Assembly (NCBI RefSeq): GCF_000472925.1
Contig: NZ_AXAS01000020.1
Location: 115,467-179,466, forward strand
Source: Bradyrhizobium sp. Ec3.3
Lineage (GTDB): Bacteria > Pseudomonadota > Alphaproteobacteria > Rhizobiales > Xanthobacteraceae
Length of the DNA stretch: 64,000 nucleotides
Direction of reading: 5' to 3'
A program made the position numbers and the translations under genes. Positions 55,546-63,833 of this stretch are shown here, in pieces. The notes beneath the pieces were generated by a model. The model was not told the DNA's origin. It saw nothing but the letters and a program-made list of their open reading frames with translations, and made no database searches. The first letter of the stretch is position 1. Every line of letters starts with the position of its first letter.

Positions 55546-56187
55546 TCAGGGATACATCCGCGTCTTGGACCATGGCTGGCCCGCCGCGTCACGGCGAAAT
55601 TCGATGCGATCGTGCAAGCGGAATGGGCGGTCGTGCCAGAACTCGATACGCAAGGGTGTGATGCGCCAGCCGCTCCAGCCCGGCGGCCGCGGCACCTCGC
55701 CGATGACGTATCTGGCGGCGACCTTGGCAATCGCCTGCTCGAAGGCGAAGCGGCTCTCCAGCGGCTGCGACTGCTTGCTCGCCCAGGCGCCGATCTGCGC
55801 CTGCTTTGGGCGCGTGGCGAAATAGGCGTCGGCTTCGGCGTCGGTCACCGGCGTCACGTTGCCGCGGATGCGCACCTGCCGGCGCAGCGACTTCCAGTGA
55901 AAAAGTAACGCGGCCTTAGGATTTGCGGCGAGTTCGCGGCCCTTCTGGCTCGCGATGTGGCTGTAGAAGACGAATCCGTCGGAATCGAAGCCTTTCATCA
56001 GCACCATGCGCACGTCGGGCAGGCCCTCCGTGTCGACGGTCGAGAGCGCCATGGCGTTGGGATCGTTCGGCTCGCTCTTGATCGCCTCGTTCAGCCAGGC
56101 CTCGAACAGCGCGAACGGTTCGTCCGCGGCGGTGAAATCACCGGATGTTAAGGGTGTCTGGTGTTTCATCGAGCTCGTATCGGTCAT
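55546..56187 (-). CDS. pdxH: Pyridoxamine 5'-phosphate oxidase
   Basis: FMN enzyme that makes pyridoxal 5'-phosphate from PNP or PMP; 213 residues, the normal length. Family blocks are EPNDPNAMALSTVDTEGLPD, VRMVLMKGFDSDGFVFYSH, SQKGRELAANPKAALLFHWK, LRRQVRIRGNV and the C-terminal PPGWSGWRITPLRIEFWHDR, ending DRIEFRRDA.... ATG 56187 (MTDTSSMKHQTP) is chosen; ATG 56169 is an alternative. It heads the operon with an SDR and a methyltransferase. Some of the PLP may serve the aminotransferase elsewhere in the window. Confidence 0.95.
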   Translation of the reverse strand: MTDTSSMKHQTPLTSGDFTAADEPFALFEAWLNEAIKSEPNDPNAMALSTVDTEGLPDVRMVLMKGFDSDGFVFYSHIASQKGRELAANPKAALLFHWKSLRRQVRIRGNVTPVTDAEADAYFATRPKQAQIGAWASKQSQPLESRFAFEQAIAKVAARYVIGEVPRPPGWSGWRITPLRIEFWHDRPFRLHDRIEFRRDAAGQPWSKTRMYP

Positions 56188-56300
56188 GTCTGGAGTCCGA
56201 GTTGCGTTCCGCGGCCCAAAGCGTGTTGTCGTCCGCTTCTGCCCTATATAGGGCATGGGGCAGCGTTGGCCTATCGGCGATCCGGCCCTCCAGCCTTGTC

Positions 56301-56714
56301 ATGACAATGATTCTAATCGGGCTCGGCACGGGCGGCTGTAGCCTCTCCCGCAGTGACGGCGGCGCCCTTGCCAAAGGGCCGTTCGCCAAGATGGGCGAGG
56401 GCGATGTCACCGGCTCGATCACCAAGGATCAGGCGCCGACCGAGGGCGATCTCGCCTTCGCCCGCAACGCGGCCTCCGACGTGCTGAGCCAGGGCGACAA
56501 GGATGCCAGCCAGCACTGGGAAAATCCAGAGACCGGTGCACGCGGCTCAGTGACCCCGATCGCACAGTCCTACGCCGCCGAGGACGGCCGCAAATGCCGG
56601 GATTTCCTGGCGAGCTACGTCAACGGCCGGACCGAAAACTGGCTCCAGGGCTCCGGCTGCCAGAGCGGCCATGGCCGTTGGGAGATTCATACGCTAAAGC
56701 CATGGCGGAGCTAG
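56301..56714 (+). CDS. RT0821/Lpp0805-like surface lipoprotein
   Basis: A 137-residue protein with a short lipoprotein signal (MTMILIGLGTGGCSLSRSDG, lipobox near GTGGC). A domain with the pattern SQHWENPETGARGSVTPIAQ, CRDFLASYVNGRTENWLQG and HGRWEI follows, as in the small Rickettsia/Legionella-type surface antigen family. The upstream frame is open but without a start; ATG 56301 gives the shortest signal. It lies 112 bases before the DnaJ-type gene and is divergent from pdxH. Confidence 0.78.
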   Translation: MTMILIGLGTGGCSLSRSDGGALAKGPFAKMGEGDVTGSITKDQAPTEGDLAFARNAASDVLSQGDKDASQHWENPETGARGSVTPIAQSYAAEDGRKCRDFLASYVNGRTENWLQGSGCQSGHGRWEIHTLKPWRS

Positions 56715-56826
56715 GATTCGCTCAGCGACCCTAGTTGCAAAAATGCCACGGGCACCCCAGATGATTGACAGGTGGGGCGGGGAGCCCTTTTGACACTATC
56801 GATTTCCGTGAAGGGAGACGTGACGG

Positions 56827-57777
56827 ATGCGCGACCCCTATGAGGTCTTGGGGGTGCCGCGGAGCGCCAACGCTGCCGCGATCAAGAGCGCCTATCGCAA
56901 GCTCGCCAAGAAGCATCATCCCGACAGCAACAAGAACGACCCGAAGGCAGCCGAGCGCTTCGCCGAGATCAACACTGCGAACGAGATCCTCGGTGACGAG
57001 GACAAGCGCAAGCAGTTCGATCGCGGCGAGATCGACGCCGAGGGCAAGCCGCGCTTCCAGGGCTTTCCGGGCGGCGGGGGCCCGCGCGGGCGCGCCGGCC
57101 CCGGCGGCTTCGAATATTCATTCCGCTCCGGCGGCGGTCCGGGTGGAGGCGCGTTCGAGGACATTCTCAACAGCATGTTCGGCGGCGCGGCGCGCGGTGC
57201 GCGGGCCGGTGGCGGCGGACCCCAGTTCGAGTTCGATACCGGCGGGGTCGGGGTCGATCTCGACCTCAACGTCGCCATGACGGTGTCGCTGGAGGAGGCG
57301 GTCAATGGCGGGGACAAGCGCGTCCGGCTGCCGACCGGCAAGGAGCTCAACGTCAAGATTCCGGCCGGCGTCACCAGCGGCCAGCAGATCCGGCTGAAGG
57401 GGCAGGGCGAGACCGCGCCAGGCCATCCGCCGGGTGACCTGCTCATCACCGTCACGATTGGCCCGCATCCGTTCTTCAAGGTCGACGGCGCCGACTTGCG
57501 GATCGATCTGCCGGTCACGCTCTATGAGGCGGTGCTGGGCGGCAAGGTCCGTGTGCCGACGCTCGGCAATGCGGTCGAACTGACGATCCCGAAAAACACC
57601 TCGAGCGGCCGGACTTTCCGGCTGAAGGGCAAGGGCCTGCCGAAATCGGGTGGGACCGGCGACCTCTTCGTCACCACCCGCATCATGCTGCCGGACGGGA
57701 ACGATGCCGAGCTTGAAGCATTGATGCAAAAGTGGCGGGACCAGCACCCCTACAATCCGCGTAGTGTGCTCGGCTAA
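56827..57777 (+). CDS. CbpA-type DnaJ co-chaperone
   Basis: Hsp40 co-chaperone of DnaK without a zinc finger, 316 residues. The J-domain (1-65) has the HPD motif (KLAKKHHPDSNKNDPKAAER). A Gly/Phe-rich linker (75-135) is followed by two C-terminal substrate-binding beta domains (about 140-310): VSLEEAVNGGDKRVRLPTGK, KIPAGVTSGQQIRLKGQGE and VTLYEAVLGGKVRVPTLGNA. The absence of CxxCxGxG repeats separates it from DnaJ proper. GGAG lies 10-15 bases before ATG 56827. Confidence 0.93.
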   Translation: MRDPYEVLGVPRSANAAAIKSAYRKLAKKHHPDSNKNDPKAAERFAEINTANEILGDEDKRKQFDRGEIDAEGKPRFQGFPGGGGPRGRAGPGGFEYSFRSGGGPGGGAFEDILNSMFGGAARGARAGGGGPQFEFDTGGVGVDLDLNVAMTVSLEEAVNGGDKRVRLPTGKELNVKIPAGVTSGQQIRLKGQGETAPGHPPGDLLITVTIGPHPFFKVDGADLRIDLPVTLYEAVLGGKVRVPTLGNAVELTIPKNTSSGRTFRLKGKGLPKSGGTGDLFVTTRIMLPDGNDAELEALMQKWRDQHPYNPRSVLG

Positions 57778-58118
57778 CGCATGATCGGGACGAGCGGGCG
57801 CGCTCGTCGGAACGGATCGTGCGCTCGCAGAGAGCATTTTCCCAGCAGGTAATGCTCCAATAGACGCATGGAGCGCGGTAGCACTTCGACGCTATCGTGT
57901 CCGGCGTGCCGGCTGCCGCAATGCAGCCGCGAAAAGAGTGCGGCCTCGAGAGGGGGACCAGCGCGGTACCAAAAACCCCAATCGAGGCCGCCTGCGCCGA
58001 TCGGCGGATCGAACGCCTCTCATTTTCGCGTGATCATCCGGTGCGATAATGAGACGCGTCGATGTCCTGATTCCAAATTTTCGATGACCGAATCTTGGCG
58101 AACGCGCTTGCGCGTTGT
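57778..58118. other. Intergenic region between dnaJ-like and anti-sigma genes
   Basis: 340 bases without a supported gene. An 84-codon open frame from 57868 lacks a ribosome site and codon bias. A GCATGATC-type edge at 57780 resembles the start of repeat family A but the rest does not match. A GAACGCGC/GCGCGTT hairpin near 58100 may terminate one of the convergent transcripts. Confidence 0.35.
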
Positions 58119-58889
58119 CTAGGAGCCGTTTTTCTCCGCCTGGTCGTAGACCGCGCGCGCCACCTTGGTGAGCCGGTCGCGGTCGCCGCCGCCGCTCACG
58201 ACGTAGCCGACGCCGCGGTCGGCCCAGAACAAGGCGCCATCCTTGTTCATCGCGGTGTAGCGCATCTGCGTCTCGCCGGTCTCGGTCTTGGCGCTGTAGA
58301 TCGTGAACCGCTCCCCGGAGGCGCCCTCGTACATCAGGAAGGAGGCCGGGCCGTTCGGCCCCGGCAGCAGCCGGCCGCCGACGAGCTTGAGCCCGCTCGC
58401 CTCGAGGTTCGGCGCGAACACCGTCCAGCCGCAGCGTTTGGTCAGCCAGGCCTGGAGATGGTCGCGCTCGTTGCCTGGGACCTCGACGGGGTGGCGCACC
58501 TCGACGACATAGAGGCGGTGGGCGTCGAGCGCATCCTCGGTGAAGCTCTGGAAGGTCGAGGGCGTGTTGGCGGCGCCGTGCGCCACCCAGCCGACCGCGC
58601 CGCCGGCCACGAATGCCAGCAGGGCTGCCGCCGCTGCGCCATAGAGCCATTGCCTGGGGCGCTGCACCAGCCGCTCGAGCTCCAGGCGCCTCGGCACCGG
58701 CTCCTGTGCTACGGTGTCATAGCGGGCGTGCAGCAACTCGGCCATCGCGCGCCAGGAGTTCACCCGCTCGGCCTCTTCGGGGTGAGCGGCAAGCCAGGCC
58801 TCGACGTCGGCACGGCGCTCGGCCGGCAGCTCGCCGTCGACATAGGCGTGTAATTCGTCCTCGGTCACGGAAATCTTGCGGTCGCTCAT
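58119..58889 (-). CDS. Anti-sigma factor, membrane-anchored
   Basis: A 256-residue regulator. A cytosolic anti-sigma domain (1-85: SVTEDELHAYVDGELPAERR, VEAWLAAHPEEAERVNSWRA) lacks the HxxxCxxC zinc motif. One membrane helix (about 85-108, WLYGAAAAALLAFVAGGAVG) follows, then a periplasmic beta-rich sensor domain (HLQAWLTKRCGWTVFAPNLE and the like). It lies 118 bases downstream of the ECF sigma gene, in the same direction, and should hold that sigma factor inactive until an envelope signal. ATG 58889 is chosen because the HAYVDGEL motif lies close behind it. Confidence 0.9.
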   Translation of the reverse strand: MSDRKISVTEDELHAYVDGELPAERRADVEAWLAAHPEEAERVNSWRAMAELLHARYDTVAQEPVPRRLELERLVQRPRQWLYGAAAAALLAFVAGGAVGWVAHGAANTPSTFQSFTEDALDAHRLYVVEVRHPVEVPGNERDHLQAWLTKRCGWTVFAPNLEASGLKLVGGRLLPGPNGPASFLMYEGASGERFTIYSAKTETGETQMRYTAMNKDGALFWADRGVGYVVSGGGDRDRLTKVARAVYDQAEKNGS

Positions 58890-59007
58890 ATCGTTCGTCT
58901 CTGGCTCGTCGGCCCGGAATATCGTTCGCCGTTCAAATCCATTCGCCTCTGCTGCGTGCACAGGGCGCCGAATTTCCGATGCATGGACCTTTGCTTGGAC
59001 CCTGCCA

Positions 59008-59496
59008 TCATTTCACTCTTCTCAGTGCCGGCCGCTCGCCCTCCAGCGCCGCCTTGATGTGGGCCCGGGCGCGCGCAAGGCGTGACATCACCGTCCCTAT
59101 CGGGACACCCTGGATGTCGGCGACCTCGCGGTAGCTCAGGCCTTCCAGCATCACGAGCAGCAGCACCGAGCGCTGCTCCTCCACCAGCGTCGCCAGCGCC
59201 TTCTCGATGTCCCGCCCTTCCGCCTCCGTCCCGCTGGCGTCGGGATTGTTCTCGGAGAGCTGCATGAACTGCGGCCGCCTCGCGAGCGAGCGGCGACGGT
59301 TCTTGTTGAGGTTGGTCAGGATCGTGTAGAGCCAGCTCCTGACGTCGCCCCCGAGAAACAGCCGCTCCGAGCGCAGCGCCCGGACCAGCGTGTCCTGCAC
59401 CAGATCGTCGGCGATGTCGGCGTCGCGTGCGAGCGCACGAGCATAGCGCCGAAGCGCCGGGATCATGGCTTCAACACTCTGGCGAAACGCGCTCAT
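59008..59496 (-). CDS. ECF-type RNA polymerase sigma factor
   Basis: A 162-residue sigma factor with region 2 (about 10-75: PALRRYARALARDADIADDL, VQDTLVRALR, RSWLYTILTNLNKNRRR) and region 4 (about 105-155: LATLVEEQRSVLLLVMLEGL, SYREVADIQGVPIGTVMSRL, ARARAHI). No region 3, as in all ECF factors. GAGG lies five bases before ATG 59496; an ATG 14 codons earlier is in frame. It pairs with the anti-sigma gene downstream. A candidate self-recognised promoter is listed at 59546-59570. Confidence 0.92.
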   Translation of the reverse strand: MSAFRQSVEAMIPALRRYARALARDADIADDLVQDTLVRALRSERLFLGGDVRSWLYTILTNLNKNRRRSLARRPQFMQLSENNPDASGTEAEGRDIEKALATLVEEQRSVLLLVMLEGLSYREVADIQGVPIGTVMSRLARARAHIKAALEGERPALRRVK

Positions 59497-59545
59497 GCCG
59501 CCTCGATTGTCCTTTACCTTCGGCGCGAGCGCCTTCACAGATCAT

Positions 59546-59570
59546 AACACCCGAATGGAACGGCTATTCC
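59546..59570 (-). promoter_or_regulatory. Candidate ECF-type promoter of the sigma factor gene
   Basis: Minus strand GGAAT-N17-GTT, close to the GGAA(C/T)...GTT type that many alphaproteobacterial ECF factors read. It would start transcription about 40 bases before ATG 59496. It is not a perfect match to any consensus I know. Confidence 0.35.
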
Positions 59571-59670
59571 GGCAACCGAAACAGCGTTAACGCCGCGGAT
59601 TAGGACTGTACCGCAGGGGAGGGCTGGTGTACCTCCAGACCTCAAGAACCAGCTCGATTGGATGACAGGC

Positions 59671-60486
59671 ATGGCGCAGAATTCGGGTCTGATGCAGGGC
59701 AAGCGCGGGGTGATCCTCGGCGTTGCCAACAACCGCTCGATCGCCTGGGGCATCGCCAAGGCATGCCACGCCGCCGGCGCCGAGCTCGCATTCACGTATC
59801 AGGGCGACGCGCTGAAGAAGCGGGTCGAGCCGCTTGCCGCCGAGATCGGCGGCCTGGTGCTCGGCCATTGCGACGTCACGGACGCTGCGACCATCGATGC
59901 GGCGTTCGCGGTCGTGCAGGAGAAGTGGGGCAAGATCGACTTCGTGGTGCACGCGATCGCCTATGGCGAGCAGCTCGACGGCCGCTATGTCGACACCACG
60001 CAGGAGAACTTCACCAAGTCGATGCTGATCTCCTGCTACTCGCTGACCGCGGTCGCGCAGCGCGCCGAGAAGCTGATGACCGACGGCGGCTCGATCATCA
60101 CGCTGTCCTATTACGGCGCCGAGAAATGGATGCCGCATTACAACATCATGGGTGTGGCAAAGGCCGCGCTGGAGGCCAGCGTGCGCTATCTCGCCGCCGA
60201 TCTCGGCGAGAAGAACATCCGCGTCAACGCGATCTCGGCGGGGCCGATCAAGACGCTGGCCGCCTCGGGCATCGGCGATTTCCGCTACATCCTGAAATGG
60301 AACGAGGTCAACGCGCCGATGCGGCGCAACGTGACGACCGAGGACGTCGGCGGCAGCGCGCTCTATCTCCTGTCTGACCTGTCGTGCGGCGTCACCGGCG
60401 AGGTGCATCACGTCGATTCCGGCTACCATGTGCTCGGCATGAAGCGGCCGGATGCGCCGGATATGGCGCTGGGCGGGAAGGACTAA
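59671..60486 (+). CDS. fabI: Enoyl-[acyl-carrier-protein] reductase [NADH]
   Basis: Last reductive step of type II fatty acid synthesis; 271 residues, SDR fold with the FabI-specific layout. The cofactor motif is GVILGVANNRSIAWGIAKAC, with FVVHAIAYGEQLDGRYVDT. The catalytic Tyr/Lys is in SYYGAEKWMPHYNIMGVAK (Tyr-x6-Lys), and AGPIKTLAASGIGDF follows. ATG 59671 (MAQNSGLMQGKRG) is preferred over ATG 59662, because family members usually begin MAQ. The ribosome site is weak for both. A histidine-phosphatase gene follows by 13 bases. Confidence 0.95.
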   Translation: MAQNSGLMQGKRGVILGVANNRSIAWGIAKACHAAGAELAFTYQGDALKKRVEPLAAEIGGLVLGHCDVTDAATIDAAFAVVQEKWGKIDFVVHAIAYGEQLDGRYVDTTQENFTKSMLISCYSLTAVAQRAEKLMTDGGSIITLSYYGAEKWMPHYNIMGVAKAALEASVRYLAADLGEKNIRVNAISAGPIKTLAASGIGDFRYILKWNEVNAPMRRNVTTEDVGGSALYLLSDLSCGVTGEVHHVDSGYHVLGMKRPDAPDMALGGKD

Positions 60487-60499
60487 CTCCCGTCCGACA

Positions 60500-61099
60500 A
60501 TGCCAGCGCTCACGATCTACTACCTTCGCCACGGCGAAACCGAGTGGAATGCGCTCGGGCGTCTTCAAGGCACGCAGGACATCCCGCTGAACGCGCGCGG
60601 CCGCGGCCAGGCCGTGCAGGCCGCCCGCATCCTCGCCGATCTCTTTGCGCGCGAGGGCCGCGACAAGGCTTCGCTGCCCTATGTCTCGAGCCCGCTCGGG
60701 CGCGCGCGCATGACCATGGAGCTCGTGCGCGGCAAGCTCGGCCTGCCGATTGCCGACTATTCGCTCGACGATCGCCTGCGCGAGATCGGCTACGGCGCCT
60801 GGGAGGGACTGACGCTGCCGGAGAGCGAGGCCGCCGATCCCGAGGTCTACGCGAGGCGCCTGGTCGACAAGTGGACAGTGGCGCCCTCGGACGGCGAGAC
60901 CTATGCCGACGTCCAGGCCCGCATGCGCGAATGGTATGACCAGCTCCGGACCGACACGGTCGCGGTCGCCCATGGCGGCACCGCGCGTGCCCTGATGGTG
61001 ACGCTCGGGCTGGAGACGCCGGCGAGCGCCGCCGAGCTCTATATCGAGCAGGGCGTGGTGTACGTGTTCCGCGACGGCCGCCTGGAGAAGCATAGTTAA
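60500..61099 (+). CDS. Histidine phosphatase-family protein (phosphoglycerate mutase-like)
   Basis: A 199-residue phosphatase of the RHG superfamily: IYYLRHGETEWNALGRLQGT with the phospho-His, VSSPLGRARMTMELV, a REIGYGAWEGLT block and the second His in VAVAHGGTARALMVTLGLE. Members act on sugar phosphates, nucleotides or cobalamin intermediates; the substrate here is not known. ATG 60500 is chosen from the family beginning (MPALTIYYLRHGE). It is likely co-transcribed with fabI, 13 bases upstream. Confidence 0.9.
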   Translation: MPALTIYYLRHGETEWNALGRLQGTQDIPLNARGRGQAVQAARILADLFAREGRDKASLPYVSSPLGRARMTMELVRGKLGLPIADYSLDDRLREIGYGAWEGLTLPESEAADPEVYARRLVDKWTVAPSDGETYADVQARMREWYDQLRTDTVAVAHGGTARALMVTLGLETPASAAELYIEQGVVYVFRDGRLEKHS

Positions 61100-61317
61100 C
61101 GGGGGTACCGCCGGTCGGGGTTAACGGGGCAACCGCAGGCGGGGGCGCCCGGAGGGCATATCCGGCTTTTCGGGTTCCGGGCAAAAAGTCGCAAAACAAC
61201 CCCATGCAAAGTAGCTAATGGGCGGTTGTGACCGTCCCGCGCCGCGGTTACGAGGCGCCATTTGACCCCTCTTCGAGGGCGCGTTACCACACGCCGGAAC
61301 CGATCCAGCGAGCAGCG

Positions 61318-62406
61318 ATGTCCTTCAACACCTTCGGCCACATGTTCCGTGTCACCACCTTCGGCGAGAGCCATGGGGTGGCGATCGGCTGCGTGGTCGA
61401 CGGCTGTCCGCCGCTGATCCCGCTCAATGACGCCGACATCCAGCGCGACCTCGATCGCCGCCGGCCCGGTCAGTCGCGCTTCACGACCCAGCGCCAGGAG
61501 CCGGACCAGGTGAAAATCCTCTCCGGCGTGATGGCGCATCCGGAGACCGGCGAGCAGGTGACGACGGGCACGCCGATCGGGCTTCTGATTGAGAACACAG
61601 ATCAGCGCTCGAAGGATTATTCCGAGATCAAGGACAAGTTTCGTCCGGGCCACGCCGACTTCACCTACGAGGCCAAATACGGCTTGCGCGACTATCGCGG
61701 CGGCGGGCGCTCCTCGGCGCGTGAGACCGCGATGCGGGTCGCCGCAGGCGCGATCGCGCGTAAGGTGGTGCCCGGCGTGACCGTGCGCGGCGCGCTGGTG
61801 CAGATCGGTCCGCACAAGATCGACCGCGACAAATGGGACTGGGACGAGATCGCAAAAAATCCGTTCTTCTGTCCGGACAAGGACAAGGCGGCATTCTTCG
61901 AGAGCTATCTCGACGGCATCCGCAAGAGCGGCTCCTCGATCGGTGCCGTCATCGAGGTGGTGGCCGAGGGCGTGCCGGCAGGATTGGGCGCGCCGATCTA
62001 TGCAAAGCTCGATTCCGATCTCGCAGCTGCGATGATGACCATCAACGCGGTGAAGGGCGTCGAGATCGGCGCAGGCTTTGGCGCCGCCGAACTCACCGGC
62101 GAAGAGAACGCCGACGAGATGCGAACCGGCAATGACGGAACGCGCTTCCTGTCCAATAATGCCGGTGGCGTCTTGGGCGGCATCTCCACGGGGCAGCCTG
62201 TGGTAGTGCGTTTTGCGGTGAAGCCGACCTCGTCGATCTTGCAGCCGCGCCTGACCGTCGATCGCAAGGGCGCCGACACCGAGATCTTCACGAAGGGCCG
62301 CCACGATCCCTGCGTCGGCATCCGCGCGGTTCCCGTCGGCGAGGCCATGATGGCATGCGTGCTCGCCGACCACTTCTTGCGCGACCGCGGGCAGGTCGGA
62401 CGCTAA
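61318..62406 (+). CDS. aroC: Chorismate synthase
   Basis: FMNH2-dependent last step of the shikimate pathway, 362 residues. Family blocks are TFGESHGVAIGCVVDGCPP, RRRPGQSRFTTQRQEPDQV, GTPIGLLIENTDQRSKDYSE, RPGHADFTYEAKYGLRDYRG, GGRSSARETAMRVAAGAIAR and RTGNDGTRFLSNNAGGVLGG. All expected flavin and substrate residues are present. ATG 61318 begins the conserved MSFNTFGHMFRV. The 218 bases to the preceding gene hold only TTAACGGGG direct repeats. The dispersed repeat of family D follows the stop. Confidence 0.96.
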   Translation: MSFNTFGHMFRVTTFGESHGVAIGCVVDGCPPLIPLNDADIQRDLDRRRPGQSRFTTQRQEPDQVKILSGVMAHPETGEQVTTGTPIGLLIENTDQRSKDYSEIKDKFRPGHADFTYEAKYGLRDYRGGGRSSARETAMRVAAGAIARKVVPGVTVRGALVQIGPHKIDRDKWDWDEIAKNPFFCPDKDKAAFFESYLDGIRKSGSSIGAVIEVVAEGVPAGLGAPIYAKLDSDLAAAMMTINAVKGVEIGAGFGAAELTGEENADEMRTGNDGTRFLSNNAGGVLGGISTGQPVVVRFAVKPTSSILQPRLTVDRKGADTEIFTKGRHDPCVGIRAVPVGEAMMACVLADHFLRDRGQVGR

Positions 62407-62438
62407 TTCTCTAGTTCTATTGTGTCACACGCGCTCCA

Positions 62439-62572
62439 CCCTCATCCTGAGGAGCCCGCGATACGCGGGCGTCTCGAAGGATGGCCGCGGGCGATATCCG
62501 GGCCTTCGTGGTTCGCGCGGCGATGCGGAGCATCGTCCGGTAACGCGCGTTCCGCGCTCCTCACCATGAGGG
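62439..62572. repeat. Dispersed intergenic repeat (family D)
   Basis: Begins CCCTCATCCTGAGGAGCCCG and ends CTCCTCACCATGAGGG, forming an imperfect inverted repeat with inner GATGCGGAGCATCG and GCGCGTTCCGCGC elements. The CCTCATCCTGAGGAG / CGTCTCGAAGGATGG wording is a well-known intergenic repeat type in Bradyrhizobium and related genera. No gene. Confidence 0.85.
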
Positions 62573-62636
62573 TCTTGTAACGTCGGCCGCTCGCGCAGCT
62601 TGACGCGGCGAAAGCTTCGTCAGCAAACTGTCGGCC

Positions 62637-63833
62637 ATGGATGCATCCGAAATCAGCGCCATCACCGACTGGCTGATTGACGGCGCGCGCTCCGCGCCGA
62701 TGCCGAGCCAGCTTGTGTCCCAATGCTGCGAGCGCATGGTCGCGGCCGGCCTGCCGCTGTGGCGGGTCGGCGTTTTCATCCGCACGCTGCACCCCGAAAT
62801 CTACGGCCGCAATTTCATCTGGCGGCAAGGCGCACCCGAGGTCGAGATCGGCACGGTGGATTTCGAGATCCAGGAGACGCCGGAATTCAAGAAGAGCCCG
62901 CTCAGCCTCGTCTTCAACCAGGGCCTCGAGGTGCGCGGCAGTCCCGACAACCCCAGCGACGTCGAGCGCTTTCCGTTTCTGCAGGATCTCAAGCAGGAAG
63001 GCGCCACAGATTACGTTGCGACGCCGCTGCGCTTCCTCGACGATACCGTCCACGCGATGACCTGGACCACCAAACAACCCGGCGGCTTCAGTGATGCGCA
63101 GGTCGCGGCGCTGCGCGCGTTGACGAAGCCTCTGACGCGCCTTACCGAGATCATCACGCTGCGCCGCACTGCCACGACGCTGCTCGACACCTATGTCGGC
63201 AATCGCGCCGGCGAGCGCATCATGGGCGGCCAGATCCGCCGCGGCCACACCGACACCATGCAGGCGGTGATCTGGCTGTCGGACCTGCGGGGCTTCACCG
63301 CGTTGTCGGACCGGCTGCCGGCCGAGACCGTCGTGGAGATCCTCAACCATTATTTCGACTGCCAGGTCGCCTCGATCCGCGCCCATGGCGGCGAGGTGCT
63401 GAAGTTCATGGGCGACGGCCTGCTCGCGGTGTTTCCGATCGACGAATATATTGGGGATGCGAACTACGTCTGCGCGCGCGTGCTCGAGGCCGCGCGTGAG
63501 TCACGCTGCAGCGTCGATGCGCTGGCATTTCCGGTCGGCAAGGCGATCGAGCGCTTCCGCTTCGGCGTCGCGCTGCATGTCGGCAACATCCTCTACGGCA
63601 ATATCGGCGGCGGCAACCGTCTCGACTTCACCTGCATCGGCCCTGCGGTGAATCTCGCCGCGCGACTGGAGAAGATCGCCGGCCGCATGGGGCGGACGGT
63701 GGTGGCCTCCGAAGGTTTCGTGCGCGCGTGTGGTACCGAGTGGAACGAGCTTGGCGAGTTTCCGATTGCGGGGTTTTCCAAGGCGCAGCGCGTGTACGGG
63801 CTGGCTGAGGAAGCGCCGGTGGTGATGGCTTAG
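62637..63833 (+). CDS. Class III adenylate/guanylate cyclase with unknown N-terminal domain
   Basis: A 398-residue soluble cyclase. The catalytic domain (about 215-345) has VIWLSDLRGFTALSDRLPAE with the metal Asp, VLKFMGDGLLAVFPIDE with the second Asp, and HVGNILYGNIGGGNRLDFTC followed by VNLAARLEKIA. The N-terminal 190 residues (LIDGARSAPMPSQLVSQCCE, WRVGVFIRTLHPEIYGRNFI, TDYVATPLRFLDDTVHAMTW) form a GAF-like sensory domain I cannot name. Members with this N-terminus are numerous in Bradyrhizobium. The ribosome site is poor. Product (cAMP or cGMP) cannot be decided by eye. Confidence 0.9.
   Translation: MDASEISAITDWLIDGARSAPMPSQLVSQCCERMVAAGLPLWRVGVFIRTLHPEIYGRNFIWRQGAPEVEIGTVDFEIQETPEFKKSPLSLVFNQGLEVRGSPDNPSDVERFPFLQDLKQEGATDYVATPLRFLDDTVHAMTWTTKQPGGFSDAQVAALRALTKPLTRLTEIITLRRTATTLLDTYVGNRAGERIMGGQIRRGHTDTMQAVIWLSDLRGFTALSDRLPAETVVEILNHYFDCQVASIRAHGGEVLKFMGDGLLAVFPIDEYIGDANYVCARVLEAARESRCSVDALAFPVGKAIERFRFGVALHVGNILYGNIGGGNRLDFTCIGPAVNLAARLEKIAGRMGRTVVASEGFVRACGTEWNELGEFPIAGFSKAQRVYGLAEEAPVVMA

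Noticed and set aside
57868..58122. An 84-codon frame in the intergenic region after the DnaJ-type gene
   Set aside because: No ribosome site and random-looking composition.
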